Shown piece after piece: positions 1 through 5,183 of a stretch of DNA of 5,183 bases. The DNA comes from an uncultured Lachnospiraceae bacterium. Lineage in GTDB: Bacteria; Bacillota_A; Clostridia; Lachnospirales; Lachnospiraceae. The DNA lies in assembly GCA_902780985.1 (NCBI GenBank), contig CACZHN010000179.1, forward strand, positions 1-5,183, written 5' to 3'. Position numbers and translations under genes: made by a program. The notes under the pieces are model-generated. The model had not been told where the DNA came from. It was given only the letters and a program-made list of their open reading frames with translations, and did not search any database. Positions within the stretch are counted from its first letter, which is position 1; each line of letters opens with the position of its first letter.

Positions 1-282
1 ATCCTGCGGTTCCTCCGGTACTACCTCTCTGAAGTCATCGTCAGGCTCTTCAGGTGACTCATCTATCTGTTTTTCTTCTGAATCACGTTTTATCCACTTA
101 ATTCGTGATTCGTCCTGAATAACATCTTGCGGCTCAGCTTCTTCTGTAGGAGCCGGCGTTTTCTCAACCTTCGCTGCATTATTCACCGCCGTCTCAATGG
201 CATCATATTTCTTCATGAGATCATCTATCTCAGCATTTGAATTATTCATCAACAACTCTAGATTTCTCAAATAATCGTCCAA
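1..282 (-). CDS. Partial acidic protein of unknown function (N-terminal 94 residues, TTG start)
   Basis: The frame is open from 282 to the left edge, so the C-terminus lies outside the window. I chose the TTG at 280-282 because a GGGGGA Shine-Dalgarno (289-294) sits 6 nt upstream and an in-frame stop lies at 298-300. The first ATG is codon 12 and has no comparable ribosome site. Residues 1-38 look helical, with a possible short coiled coil (I19, L22, Y26, I29, V33 in heptad spacing). From about residue 40 the chain is low-complexity: 21 Asp/Glu and 7 Pro among 55 residues, broken by a basic patch (RIKWIKR, 60-66). No signal peptide, membrane segment or catalytic motif is visible. The composition suggests a flexible linker that leads into a domain encoded off-window; a scaffold or envelope-associated protein is possible but unproven. 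It is transcribed divergently from the reductase gene. I do not recognise the family. Confidence 0.72.
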   Translation of the reverse strand, partial: MDDYLRNLELLMNNSNAEIDDLMKKYDAIETAVNNAAKVEKTPAPTEEAEPQDVIQDESRIKWIKRDSEEKQIDESPEEPDDDFREVVPEEPQD

Positions 283-288
283 TTTATA

Positions 289-294
289 TCCCCC
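289..294 (-). promoter_or_regulatory. Shine-Dalgarno that decides the TTG start at 282
   Basis: GGGGGA on the minus strand lies 6 nt before the TTG codon. It is the only purine-rich ribosome site near the start of this frame, and an in-frame stop lies just upstream at 298-300. Confidence 0.6.
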
Positions 295-331
295 TGATTA
301 TGTCATGTTATTACGTTTAAACCCTATTGCT

Positions 332-360
332 ATTATAACAAAGAATCTTTTTAATTTCAT
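332..360 (-). promoter_or_regulatory. Promoter candidate for the minus-strand acidic protein gene
   Basis: Read on the minus strand, a -35 ATGAAA (355-360, 4 of 6 consensus) is followed by a 17-bp spacer and a perfect -10 TATAAT (332-337). Transcription would start near 325 and give a leader of about 40 nt. An 8-bp palindrome, GTTTAAAC (315-322), lies just after the predicted start point, where an operator could sit. In DNA this AT-rich, however, such palindromes arise by chance. The assignment rests on consensus matching only. Confidence 0.5.
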
Positions 361-414
361 TCATTTAAATACATTAAGAGCCAAAAAAGTCGAGAAAACA
401 TAATCACTTTCATG

Positions 415-426
415 TATTATTATAAT
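415..426 (+). promoter_or_regulatory. Weak promoter candidate (-10 region) for the reductase gene
   Basis: The sequence TATTATTATAAT contains a perfect -10 hexamer TATAAT (421-426), about 34 nt before the reductase start codon. No convincing -35 lies at 16-18 bp. The best match is TCGAGA at 390-395 (4 of 6), with a 19-bp spacer to the TATTAT at 415-420. The promoter may be weak or activator-dependent. Confidence 0.3.
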
Positions 427-459
427 ATCTTATATGAATCGTCCGGGAGGAAATAAGGA

Positions 460-1605
460 ATGAAAAAAAGAAAGCTTGGCAAAACAGGAATTGAAGTTAG
501 TGAAATAGGTTTTGGCGGAGAATGGCTGGAGCGGCATGAAACAGAAGAATCCGTCGAACTGCTCAGATATGCCCATGAAAACGGCATTAATATAGTTGAC
601 TGCTGGATGGCTGATCCCAAATCCAGAGACATCATCGGAAAAGCTATGGAAGGTTGTCGTGATTCCTGGTATGTACAGGGACATATAGGATCCACATATC
701 AGAACGGCCAGTATGTACGTACAAGAGACATGAAGTATGTTAAGCCGGCCTTTGAAGATCTGCTTACAAGGCTGAAAACCGATTATATCGATCTCGGAAT
801 GATACATTACATAGATTCGCAGGAAGACTGGAATAAAGCCATGAACGGTGATTTTATAAAGTATGTTCATAAGCTTCATGACGAAGGAATCATCCGTCAT
901 ATCGGCATAAGTACTCATAATCCCAAGATTGGAAAACTGGCGGTTGAAACAGGCTTTATAGAAATGATACTCTTCAGCATTAATCCCGCATTTGACATGA
1001 GACCTGCAACAGAAGACCTCTACTCCATGTTTGGCGGTTATGACAAGGATCAGCTTTCGGGAATAGATGCGGAAAGGGCTGCATTTTATCAGCTGTGCGA
1101 AGAAAAGGAAGTCGGCATAACCGTAATGAAAGGCTTCTTCGGAGGAGCCCTTCTGAATAAAGAACGTTCACCGTTCGGAGTTGCCTTCTCTCCTGTTCAG
1201 CTTATTCATTATGCTCTCACCCGTCCCGGTGTATCTTCCATAATGTGCGGTTATGACACCAAAGAACAGATAGACGAAGCCGTATCATACGAAACTGCTA
1301 CGGATGATGAGAAGGACTACGCTTCCGTAATCGCATCTGCACCGTTCCACTCATATTCGGGAATATGTACATATTGCGGACACTGCAAGCCGTGCCCGAA
1401 AGATATAGATATCGCAATGGTCAACAAGTTCTATGATCTTGCTACCGCTCAGTCTGTTATTCCAGAAAGTATAGCCGATCATTATAAAGCATTGGAACAT
1501 CATGCATCGGAATGCATCAACTGTAAGGGCTGCGAGAAACGCTGTCCGTTCGGAGTATGCATTTCAGACAGGATGAAAAAAACAGCCGAACTCTTCGGAG
1601 TATAA
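460..1605 (+). CDS. Aldo/keto reductase-fold oxidoreductase with C-terminal 2x[4Fe-4S] ferredoxin domain
   Basis: This is a 381-residue, presumably cytoplasmic redox protein. The N-terminus (RKLGKTGIEVSEIGFGG, 4-20) is the typical opening of the AKR TIM barrel. Further barrel landmarks are TDYIDLGMIH (107-116), IRHIGISTHNP (145-155) and the cofactor-side stretch PGVSSIMCGYDTKEQIDE (256-273). The last 80 residues carry two CX2CX2CX3CP motifs (C303/306/309/312 and C352/355/358/362), each suited to one [4Fe-4S] cluster, so an electron-transfer role is likely. The usual AKR tetrad is incomplete: D47 and H116 are present, but the Tyr position holds D52 and the Lys position appears to hold H75. Ordinary NADPH-dependent carbonyl reduction is therefore uncertain, and the substrate cannot be named. 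The start is supported by GGAGG (446-450) 9 nt upstream. The gene is monocistronic as far as visible and ends at a terminator. Confidence 0.93.
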   Translation: MKKRKLGKTGIEVSEIGFGGEWLERHETEESVELLRYAHENGINIVDCWMADPKSRDIIGKAMEGCRDSWYVQGHIGSTYQNGQYVRTRDMKYVKPAFEDLLTRLKTDYIDLGMIHYIDSQEDWNKAMNGDFIKYVHKLHDEGIIRHIGISTHNPKIGKLAVETGFIEMILFSINPAFDMRPATEDLYSMFGGYDKDQLSGIDAERAAFYQLCEEKEVGITVMKGFFGGALLNKERSPFGVAFSPVQLIHYALTRPGVSSIMCGYDTKEQIDEAVSYETATDDEKDYASVIASAPFHSYSGICTYCGHCKPCPKDIDIAMVNKFYDLATAQSVIPESIADHYKALEHHASECINCKGCEKRCPFGVCISDRMKKTAELFGV

Positions 1606-1608
1606 AAC

Positions 1609-1636
1609 AAAAAGCACCCACGAGGGTGCTTTTTTT
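1609..1636. terminator. Bidirectional intrinsic terminator between converging genes
   Basis: AAAAAGCACCC (1609-1619) pairs perfectly with GGGTGCTTTTT (1624-1634) around the four-base loop ACGA. Ignoring the flanking A:T pairs, the core is a 7-bp stem (1613-1619 with 1624-1630). A T tract (1630-1636) follows on the plus strand, and on the minus strand the A-rich side reads as TTTTTGTTTTA. It should therefore stop transcription of both the reductase and the AraC gene. It starts only 4 nt after the reductase stop codon, and the AraC stop codon (1635-1637) lies inside the A/T tract. Confidence 0.9.
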
Positions 1637-2660
1637 ATGAGTACATTTCGGTGATGACCGGTGTACTGACCTTTGCAACATGTCCGACTGCTGCCATGGC
1701 TTCTTCCGGCGTAAACGGCTTACCAACGGTAAAGTGCTTTGATTCATTCAGCGTACGGAACTCCGAAGGAGCATATCCTGTTGACTGACGAAAAGCACGG
1801 GCAAATGCCGAACTGCTTGAAAATCCTGCCGCAAAAGCAATCTCCGTAACCGACAGACTGTGATTGGCCAGGAGTTCCTGAGCAAAAGATATCCTCTTCT
1901 GGATCAGGTACTGGTAGAACGTCATATCGGTAAACTGCTTAAATACTCGTTCAAAGTAGAATTTACTGAGTCCCACATAATCCGCAACCTGATTTAAAGT
2001 TATCTGCTCGGTAAAATGCTCCGATATATAACCGCATGCATTTAACAGAGGAAGCTTATCTTCTATCACCTTTTCCGTAAGCTCATCCTTTCCGATTTCC
2101 TCTACATTTCCCGCAGGGGCATTCATTCCGACAAGCGCAGTGAATTCCAGGATTTTGGCACAGATCATAGTCTCACCGTATATAGGAATATCCTCGGTTG
2201 CATGGATATTTGTCTCTTCGGATTTTTCTGAGGAAACACCCGAGGTTGAAAAATAAAGATCCCTGATCGTATACACCAGTTTCCACAGATTGTCATAGAC
2301 ATCTGCAGGAAAATTGTCCTTACTTATCTTTACCGCAGGGTTCAGAAGAAGGAATACAGTATCCAGTTCATAGATATGGAGCGGTCCCAAAAGATCTGCC
2401 TGAATATAAATACGGCTTCCCGGCGATTCCGGAAATATCTCATGAACGGCCGAAGGACATATCATCAGAATATCACCGGTTTCCAGATGAAAATCGATTC
2501 CGCCGCAGCATACGCGATAAGTTCCTTCCGTAATGGCTATGACTTCAACATCCGTATGCCAATGAGGCGGATAATATAATGATTCGTTATTTATATACAC
2601 CCGCACATGCCGGTTTCCACGACGGCGGATGATTTCCTGTGGATTATTATTTTCTTTCAA
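1635..2660 (-). CDS. AraC-family transcriptional regulator with N-terminal cupin-type sensor domain
   Basis: This 341-residue regulator probably controls the adjacent sugar importer. Residues 20-110 resemble the AraC-type cupin ligand domain: HWHTDVEVIAITEGTYRV (33-50), then GDILMICPSAVHEI (62-75). A variable stretch (137-165, rich in Ser/Glu) and a helical linker lead to the C-terminal DNA-binding domain with two helix-turn-helix units. The first is ITLNQVADYVGLSKFYFERVFKQ (220-242). The second is LSVTEIAFAAGFSSSSAFARAF (269-290), followed by the family signature STGYAPSEFR (293-302). About 39 residues follow the second unit, longer than usual. The start codon is TTG (2658-2660): GGGGA (2668-2672) lies 7 nt upstream, and no in-frame ATG occurs before residue 66. 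It is divergent from the binding-protein gene, so it may also autoregulate. The ligand is unknown, but a sugar or sugar phosphate is plausible. Confidence 0.93.
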   Translation of the reverse strand: MKENNNPQEIIRRRGNRHVRVYINNESLYYPPHWHTDVEVIAITEGTYRVCCGGIDFHLETGDILMICPSAVHEIFPESPGSRIYIQADLLGPLHIYELDTVFLLLNPAVKISKDNFPADVYDNLWKLVYTIRDLYFSTSGVSSEKSEETNIHATEDIPIYGETMICAKILEFTALVGMNAPAGNVEEIGKDELTEKVIEDKLPLLNACGYISEHFTEQITLNQVADYVGLSKFYFERVFKQFTDMTFYQYLIQKRISFAQELLANHSLSVTEIAFAAGFSSSSAFARAFRQSTGYAPSEFRTLNESKHFTVGKPFTPEEAMAAVGHVAKVSTPVITEMYS

Positions 2661-2667
2661 TAGCTTT

Positions 2668-2672
2668 TCCCC
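2668..2672 (-). promoter_or_regulatory. Shine-Dalgarno for the TTG start of the AraC gene
   Basis: GGGGA on the minus strand lies 7 nt before the TTG. The only nearby ATG (2672-2674) is in another frame and reaches a stop after five codons, so TTG is the best available start. Confidence 0.6.
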
Positions 2673-2703
2673 ATAATTTTAAGTGTAACATTTCAACAAT
2701 TTT

Positions 2704-2732
2704 ATTATCGTACAACCTTTGGTTTTTAACAA
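2704..2732 (-). promoter_or_regulatory. Promoter candidate for the AraC regulator gene
   Basis: Read on the minus strand, -35 TTGTTA (2727-2732, 4 of 6) and -10 GATAAT (2704-2709, 5 of 6) are separated by 17 bp. The -35 lies within the first TTAACAAAC box (2726-2734), so a protein bound there could repress its own gene. This is inferred from sequence only. Confidence 0.5.
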
Positions 2733-2796
2733 ACGTTAACGGGCATGTTAGCAAGAATTGTAAAACAATTAAGCAATTATTGGATAGTTAACAAAC
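2726..2796. repeat. Repeated TTAAC/TTAACAAAC boxes in the divergent control region (putative regulator sites)
   Basis: The 9-mer TTAACAAAC occurs twice in the same orientation, at 2726-2734 and 2788-2796. The core TTAAC also occurs at 2736-2740, and TTAGC at 2748-2752. The core starts (2726, 2736, 2748, 2788) are 10, 12 and 40 bp apart, roughly whole helical turns, so they would lie on one face of the DNA. AraC proteins typically bind direct repeats in this way, and the adjacent AraC gene makes it the obvious candidate binder. The first copy covers the AraC-gene -35, and the second lies just upstream of the importer -10 candidate. Binding is not demonstrated. Confidence 0.45.
2756..2782. repeat. 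Short AT-rich inverted repeats in the control region
   Basis: AATTG (2756-2760) and CAATT (2766-2770) form a perfect 5-bp inverted repeat around TAAAA. CAATTATTG (2774-2782) is a second small inverted repeat with a one-base centre. Both lie between the TTAAC boxes. They could be half-sites for another regulator or simply chance in AT-rich DNA. Confidence 0.25.
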
Positions 2797-2806
2797 AAAT
2801 TCCCAT

Positions 2807-2844
2807 TATAAAATGTACAAGAAAAGTAACGAAAACCTTATAAA
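2807..2844 (+). promoter_or_regulatory. Weak promoter candidates for the sugar importer operon
   Basis: Two -10-like hexamers TATAAA (5 of 6) occur, at 2807-2812 and 2839-2844. The first has no good -35 at normal spacing; instead the TTAACAAAC box at 2788-2796 overlaps the low end of that zone. The second has TGTACA (2814-2819, 4 of 6) at a long 19-bp spacing. A weak -35 next to a regulator box fits an activator-dependent promoter. Which hexamer is used cannot be decided from sequence. Confidence 0.35.
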
Positions 2845-2868
2845 AACCAACATATTACACAAAATAGC

Positions 2869-2887
2869 GACCGGTCGAGGGCCGGTC
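2869..2887 (+). other. GC-rich hairpin in the mRNA leader, just upstream of the binding-protein ribosome site
   Basis: GACCGG (2869-2874) pairs with CCGGTC (2882-2887) around a 7-nt loop, in an otherwise AT-rich leader. The stem ends 10 nt before the Shine-Dalgarno at 2898. No T tract follows, so it is not an intrinsic terminator. A 5' mRNA stabiliser or translation-tuning element is possible. The half-sites also read as the direct repeat CCGGTC (2871-2876 and 2882-2887, 11 bp apart), so a DNA operator is an alternative. Confidence 0.5.
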
Positions 2888-2897
2888 AGACACACAC

Positions 2898-2905
2898 AAG
2901 GAGGT
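2898..2905 (+). promoter_or_regulatory. Strong Shine-Dalgarno that sets the binding-protein start
   Basis: AAGGAGGT lies 6 nt before the ATG at 2912. It fixes the start there rather than at the upstream end of the open frame (2813), because the lipoprotein signal peptide begins exactly at this ATG. Confidence 0.9.
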
Positions 2906-2911
2906 AACGCA

Positions 2912-4351
2912 ATGAAGTTTAAGAAGTTTAAGGCACTTGCACTGAGTCTTGCTATGACGATGTCTTTAGCAGCTTGCGGAGGCGGCGGCACCGGCAGCAC
3001 CGGATCAACAAGTTCCGGAAGCAATGACAACACAACCACCGCAGCAACAGAGGACAGCGGATCGGGTTCCGGAGAATCAACAGGCGCAAAGCAAACAGAC
3101 GGAAAAAATGTTCCAGAGCTGACAAAGGATGATATGACCATCGTTCTTTGGGACATAGCAACAGAAGAACCAAACAAGAGCACACAGGAAGCTGCAGTTC
3201 AGCGTTTCATGAATGACTATCCGAATATTCATGTGGAACAGATACATCAGCAGAACGACAACTACAAACAGCAGCTTGTTGTGGCTATGAGTTCAGGTAA
3301 GTGCCCGGATATGTACATTTCCTGGGGCGGCGGTCCTATGGCTGAGTATTACAAATCAGGATTTGCAGATGACATCACAGACCTTTTCAATACATACGAT
3401 CATCCTGATTTCATCGACGCAGCCGTAGCTCAGGGAACATATGACGGAAAGATCATCGGTATACCTTTCGGAAGCCTTTCAGGATGCGATGTCTTCTATA
3501 ACAAGACCATCTTCAAAGAAAACGGACTTGAAGTACCAACTACACTTGAAGAACTTGAAGATGTATGCGAAAAACTGAAAGCAGCTGATATCACTCCTTT
3601 CGCACTTGCCAATGCGCCGAAATGGACCGGATCTATGTACTATATGTACCTTGTAGCACGCCACTCAGGAAATGCAGAATTCGATGCTGCATATACACAG
3701 GAAGGATCTTTCGGATCGGAAGCCTTCATCTTTGCCAGCGATAAGATTCAGGATTGGGTAAAGAAAGGTTATTTCCCTGACGGTGTAAACTCACTTTCAC
3801 CGGACGACGGACAGGATAAGCAGCTTATGTATGACGGCTCATGTGCAATGATGCTTCACGGTTCATGGATGGCCGGAAGCATGGCAGCCGATAATCAGGA
3901 ATGGTACGACGAAAATATCGGTGTATTCCGCTGGCCTGAAGATACGGAAGCTAAGGCAAAGGGCGTTCCTCAGGATGTTGAGATCGGTACTGCAATCGGA
4001 AATGCATTTAACTTCAACAGCCAGGGCGATCAGGAAAAGCTTAAAGCTATGTACGTACTCGCAACTCAGTACTTTAATGATGACATTTACAACAAAGAAC
4101 AGATGGAGCATCTCAATACTCCTTCTATCAAGGGATATGAGGCACAGGTTGAAGACCCTAACATGAAGATTATCACAGAAGTATTCTTCAACGCATCCAA
4201 CGTTCAGCTCTGGTATGACCAGTATCTGCCTGCATCTGTTACAGAGGTTCATAAGGACAGCATGTCTGCACTCTTCGGTCTCGAAAAGAACGGAGCTGAG
4301 ATCGGTGAAGCTCAGGATAAGGCAATGAAAGAAGCATTGGCTGATCAATAA
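2912..4351 (+). CDS. Sugar ABC transporter substrate-binding lipoprotein (CUT1, SBP_bac_1-like)
   Basis: This 479-residue extracytoplasmic lipoprotein captures a carbohydrate and delivers it to the membrane permeases. Residues 1-22 are a lipoprotein signal peptide: a basic start (MKFKKFK), a hydrophobic core and the lipobox LAAC, with C22 as the predicted lipidated residue. Residues 23-66 form a Gly/Ser/Thr-rich tether. The mature fold starts near 75 (MTIVLWD). It shows family landmarks such as FMNDYPNIHVEQ (99-110), GKCPDMYISWGGG (129-141), GIPFGSLSGCDVFYNKTIFKENGLEVPTT in part (183-211), KLKAADITPFALA (221-233) and AMMLHGSWMAG (312-322). The order and length match the maltose/oligosaccharide type; the exact sugar cannot be told. 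The open frame extends 33 codons further upstream, but that part lacks a ribosome site and would bury the signal peptide. The next gene, a permease, starts 40 nt downstream, so the two form an operon. The divergent AraC gene is the likely regulator. Confidence 0.95.
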   Translation: MKFKKFKALALSLAMTMSLAACGGGGTGSTGSTSSGSNDNTTTAATEDSGSGSGESTGAKQTDGKNVPELTKDDMTIVLWDIATEEPNKSTQEAAVQRFMNDYPNIHVEQIHQQNDNYKQQLVVAMSSGKCPDMYISWGGGPMAEYYKSGFADDITDLFNTYDHPDFIDAAVAQGTYDGKIIGIPFGSLSGCDVFYNKTIFKENGLEVPTTLEELEDVCEKLKAADITPFALANAPKWTGSMYYMYLVARHSGNAEFDAAYTQEGSFGSEAFIFASDKIQDWVKKGYFPDGVNSLSPDDGQDKQLMYDGSCAMMLHGSWMAGSMAADNQEWYDENIGVFRWPEDTEAKAKGVPQDVEIGTAIGNAFNFNSQGDQEKLKAMYVLATQYFNDDIYNKEQMEHLNTPSIKGYEAQVEDPNMKIITEVFFNASNVQLWYDQYLPASVTEVHKDSMSALFGLEKNGAEIGEAQDKAMKEALADQ

Positions 4352-4391
4352 GAAGACTTAGCCCCACTTAGTAAAAAGCACAGGAGGAAGT

Positions 4392-5183
4392 ATGGCAACA
4401 AAAAAATCAAGTACAATAAGTTTAGAGCAGACTAGGAAGAAGCGTGTCCGTATAGTGGCGACCGTTTTCCTGATACCCACCTTCCTCCTGATTGCTGTTT
4501 ATTTCATTTACCCGGTTATCGATACATTTATCATCAGTACTTATAAATGGAACGGTATCTCATCAGATAAAACTTTCATCGGCCTTCAGAACTGGAACAC
4601 ACTTATACATGATAAAAATTTCTGGTCTGCATTTGGTCGAAATGTTATCATAATGGTGTTCTCAATAGTACTGCAGATTCCAATCGGACTTTTTCTTGCA
4701 ACCTTCCTTGAAGCAGGCGGCAAGAAGTACGGAATTTTCAAGGTTTTATGGTTTCTGCCGTATCTTATGAGTTCGGTAGCCATCGCATTTCTGTTTACCT
4801 ATGCACTGGCTACTAACGGAGGTATATTCTCCTCTCTGGCGAGCCTTCTTACAGGCAAGAGAGTTACCGTGGATCTTCTGGGAAGATCACCTCACGCTCT
4901 TTTCACCGTTATCGGTGTCATGGCATGGCAGTTTACACCTTTCTATATGGTTTACTTCATAGCAGGTTACAGCAACATCGATTCAACCATATATGAGGCG
5001 GCGATCATCGACGGTGCAACACGCTGGCAGTATACGAAATATATTGCTATCCCATTGCTCGGTCCTATCTTTAAAACCGCTTGTACTATGTCACTCATCG
5101 GCTCGCTGAAATACTTTGATCTTATATGGAATATGACGCAGGGTGGTCCGGTTAATTCCACCGAGCTTATGGCTACCTATATG
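4392..5183 (+). CDS. Sugar ABC transporter permease, MalF/UgpA-type (partial, 3' end cut)
   Basis: The first 264 residues of an inner-membrane permease are present; the frame is open at the right edge, and family members are usually about 290-300 residues. After a basic cytoplasmic N-terminus (KKSS...RKKRVR), hydrophobic segments lie near 21-43, 83-105, 117-139, 168-190 and 220-238. A sixth should begin at the cut. GLQNW (64-68) and TQGGPVNSTELMATYM (249-264) are typical MalF-type positions. The EAA loop, which docks to the ATPase, is YEAAIIDGATRWQYTKYIAIP (201-221), with E202, A203, A204, G208 and P221. AGGAGG (4382-4387) lies 4 nt before the ATG. The gene follows the binding-protein gene by 40 nt with no terminator between. 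A MalG-type partner is expected off-window. No ATPase gene is visible here, so a shared MsmK-like ATPase is plausible but untested. Confidence 0.94.
   Translation, partial: MATKKSSTISLEQTRKKRVRIVATVFLIPTFLLIAVYFIYPVIDTFIISTYKWNGISSDKTFIGLQNWNTLIHDKNFWSAFGRNVIIMVFSIVLQIPIGLFLATFLEAGGKKYGIFKVLWFLPYLMSSVAIAFLFTYALATNGGIFSSLASLLTGKRVTVDLLGRSPHALFTVIGVMAWQFTPFYMVYFIAGYSNIDSTIYEAAIIDGATRWQYTKYIAIPLLGPIFKTACTMSLIGSLKYFDLIWNMTQGGPVNSTELMATYM

Noticed and set aside
308..321. A second cre-like or LacI-type operator around TTACGTTTAAAC
   Set aside because: About 7 of 11 fixed positions match, with a poor left half. The GTTTAAAC palindrome alone is not enough in AT-rich DNA.
430..918. Long minus-strand open frame opposite the reductase gene
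   Set aside because: It lies opposite a clearly recognised plus-strand gene, has no recognisable domain and no ribosome-site support; it is a shadow of the real gene.
2657..2674. A five-codon ATG mini-ORF (MGKSY) whose TGA overlaps the AraC TTG start, a possible translational-coupling leader
   Set aside because: It has no Shine-Dalgarno of its own, and its ATG overlaps the GGGG that serves the TTG. It is probably chance.
2728..2741. A CcpA cre-like site centred on the CG of AACGTT
   Set aside because: The right arm fits TGWAANCGNTNWCA fairly well, but the first three positions of the left arm fail; about 7 of 11 fixed positions match, too weak to claim.
2813..2911. A 33-codon N-terminal extension of the binding-protein frame
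   Set aside because: No ribosome site precedes it, it overlaps promoter-like sequence and the leader hairpin, and the signal peptide and strong AAGGAGGT point to the ATG at 2912.
3863..4348. Minus-strand open frame opposite the binding-protein gene
   Set aside because: It lies within a well-supported coding sequence and shows no motif of its own; a composition-driven shadow.
4356..4371. Direct repeat ACTTAG x2, 10 bp apart, between the binding-protein and permease genes
   Set aside because: It is only six bases long, forms no hairpin and has no T tract, so there is no support for a processing site or terminator.

Overview
The window looks like a moderately AT-rich genome of an anaerobic Firmicute, most likely a gut or rumen Lachnospiraceae (Butyrivibrio/Roseburia-like). 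This is an inference. It rests on strong AGGAGG-type Shine-Dalgarno sites, AT-rich intergenic DNA, an acidic sugar-binding lipoprotein with a Gly/Ser/Thr linker, a ferredoxin-tailed aldo/keto reductase of a type I associate with anaerobic clostridia, and a CUT1 sugar importer next to an AraC regulator. No mobile element, CRISPR array, tRNA or rRNA was seen.

Layout, left to right. (1) Positions 1-282, minus strand: the N-terminal part of an acidic protein of unknown function that starts at TTG and runs off the left edge. (2) 283-459: an AT-rich divergent intergenic region with a good minus-strand promoter candidate and a weaker plus-strand one. (3) 460-1605, plus: an aldo/keto reductase-fold protein with two C-terminal [4Fe-4S] motifs, in which two residues of the usual AKR catalytic tetrad are not recognisable. 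(4) About 1609-1634: a strong hairpin with T/A tracts on both sides, shared by the converging genes. (5) 1635-2660, minus: an AraC-family regulator with an N-terminal cupin-like domain, a TTG start and an extra C-terminal tail. (6) 2661-2911: a 251-bp divergent control region with repeated TTAAC boxes, promoter candidates in both directions and a GC-rich hairpin just upstream of the binding-protein Shine-Dalgarno. (7) 2912-4351, plus: a sugar ABC transporter substrate-binding lipoprotein. (8) 4392 to the right edge, plus: a MalF-type permease, cut off near its last membrane segment.

How they fit together. The AraC regulator and the binding protein/permease operon are divergent and share one control region. 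This is the classic arrangement of a local regulator that senses a sugar, or a signal derived from it, and controls the importer. A second (MalG-type) permease would be expected beyond the right edge. No ATPase is visible, and CUT1 systems in Firmicutes often use a shared one encoded elsewhere. The reductase ends at a terminator facing the regulator, so it is a separate transcription unit and need not be linked to the sugar system. I did not find a clearly new multi-gene system. The points most worth checking are the altered active site of the reductase, the phased TTAAC boxes, and the leader hairpin.
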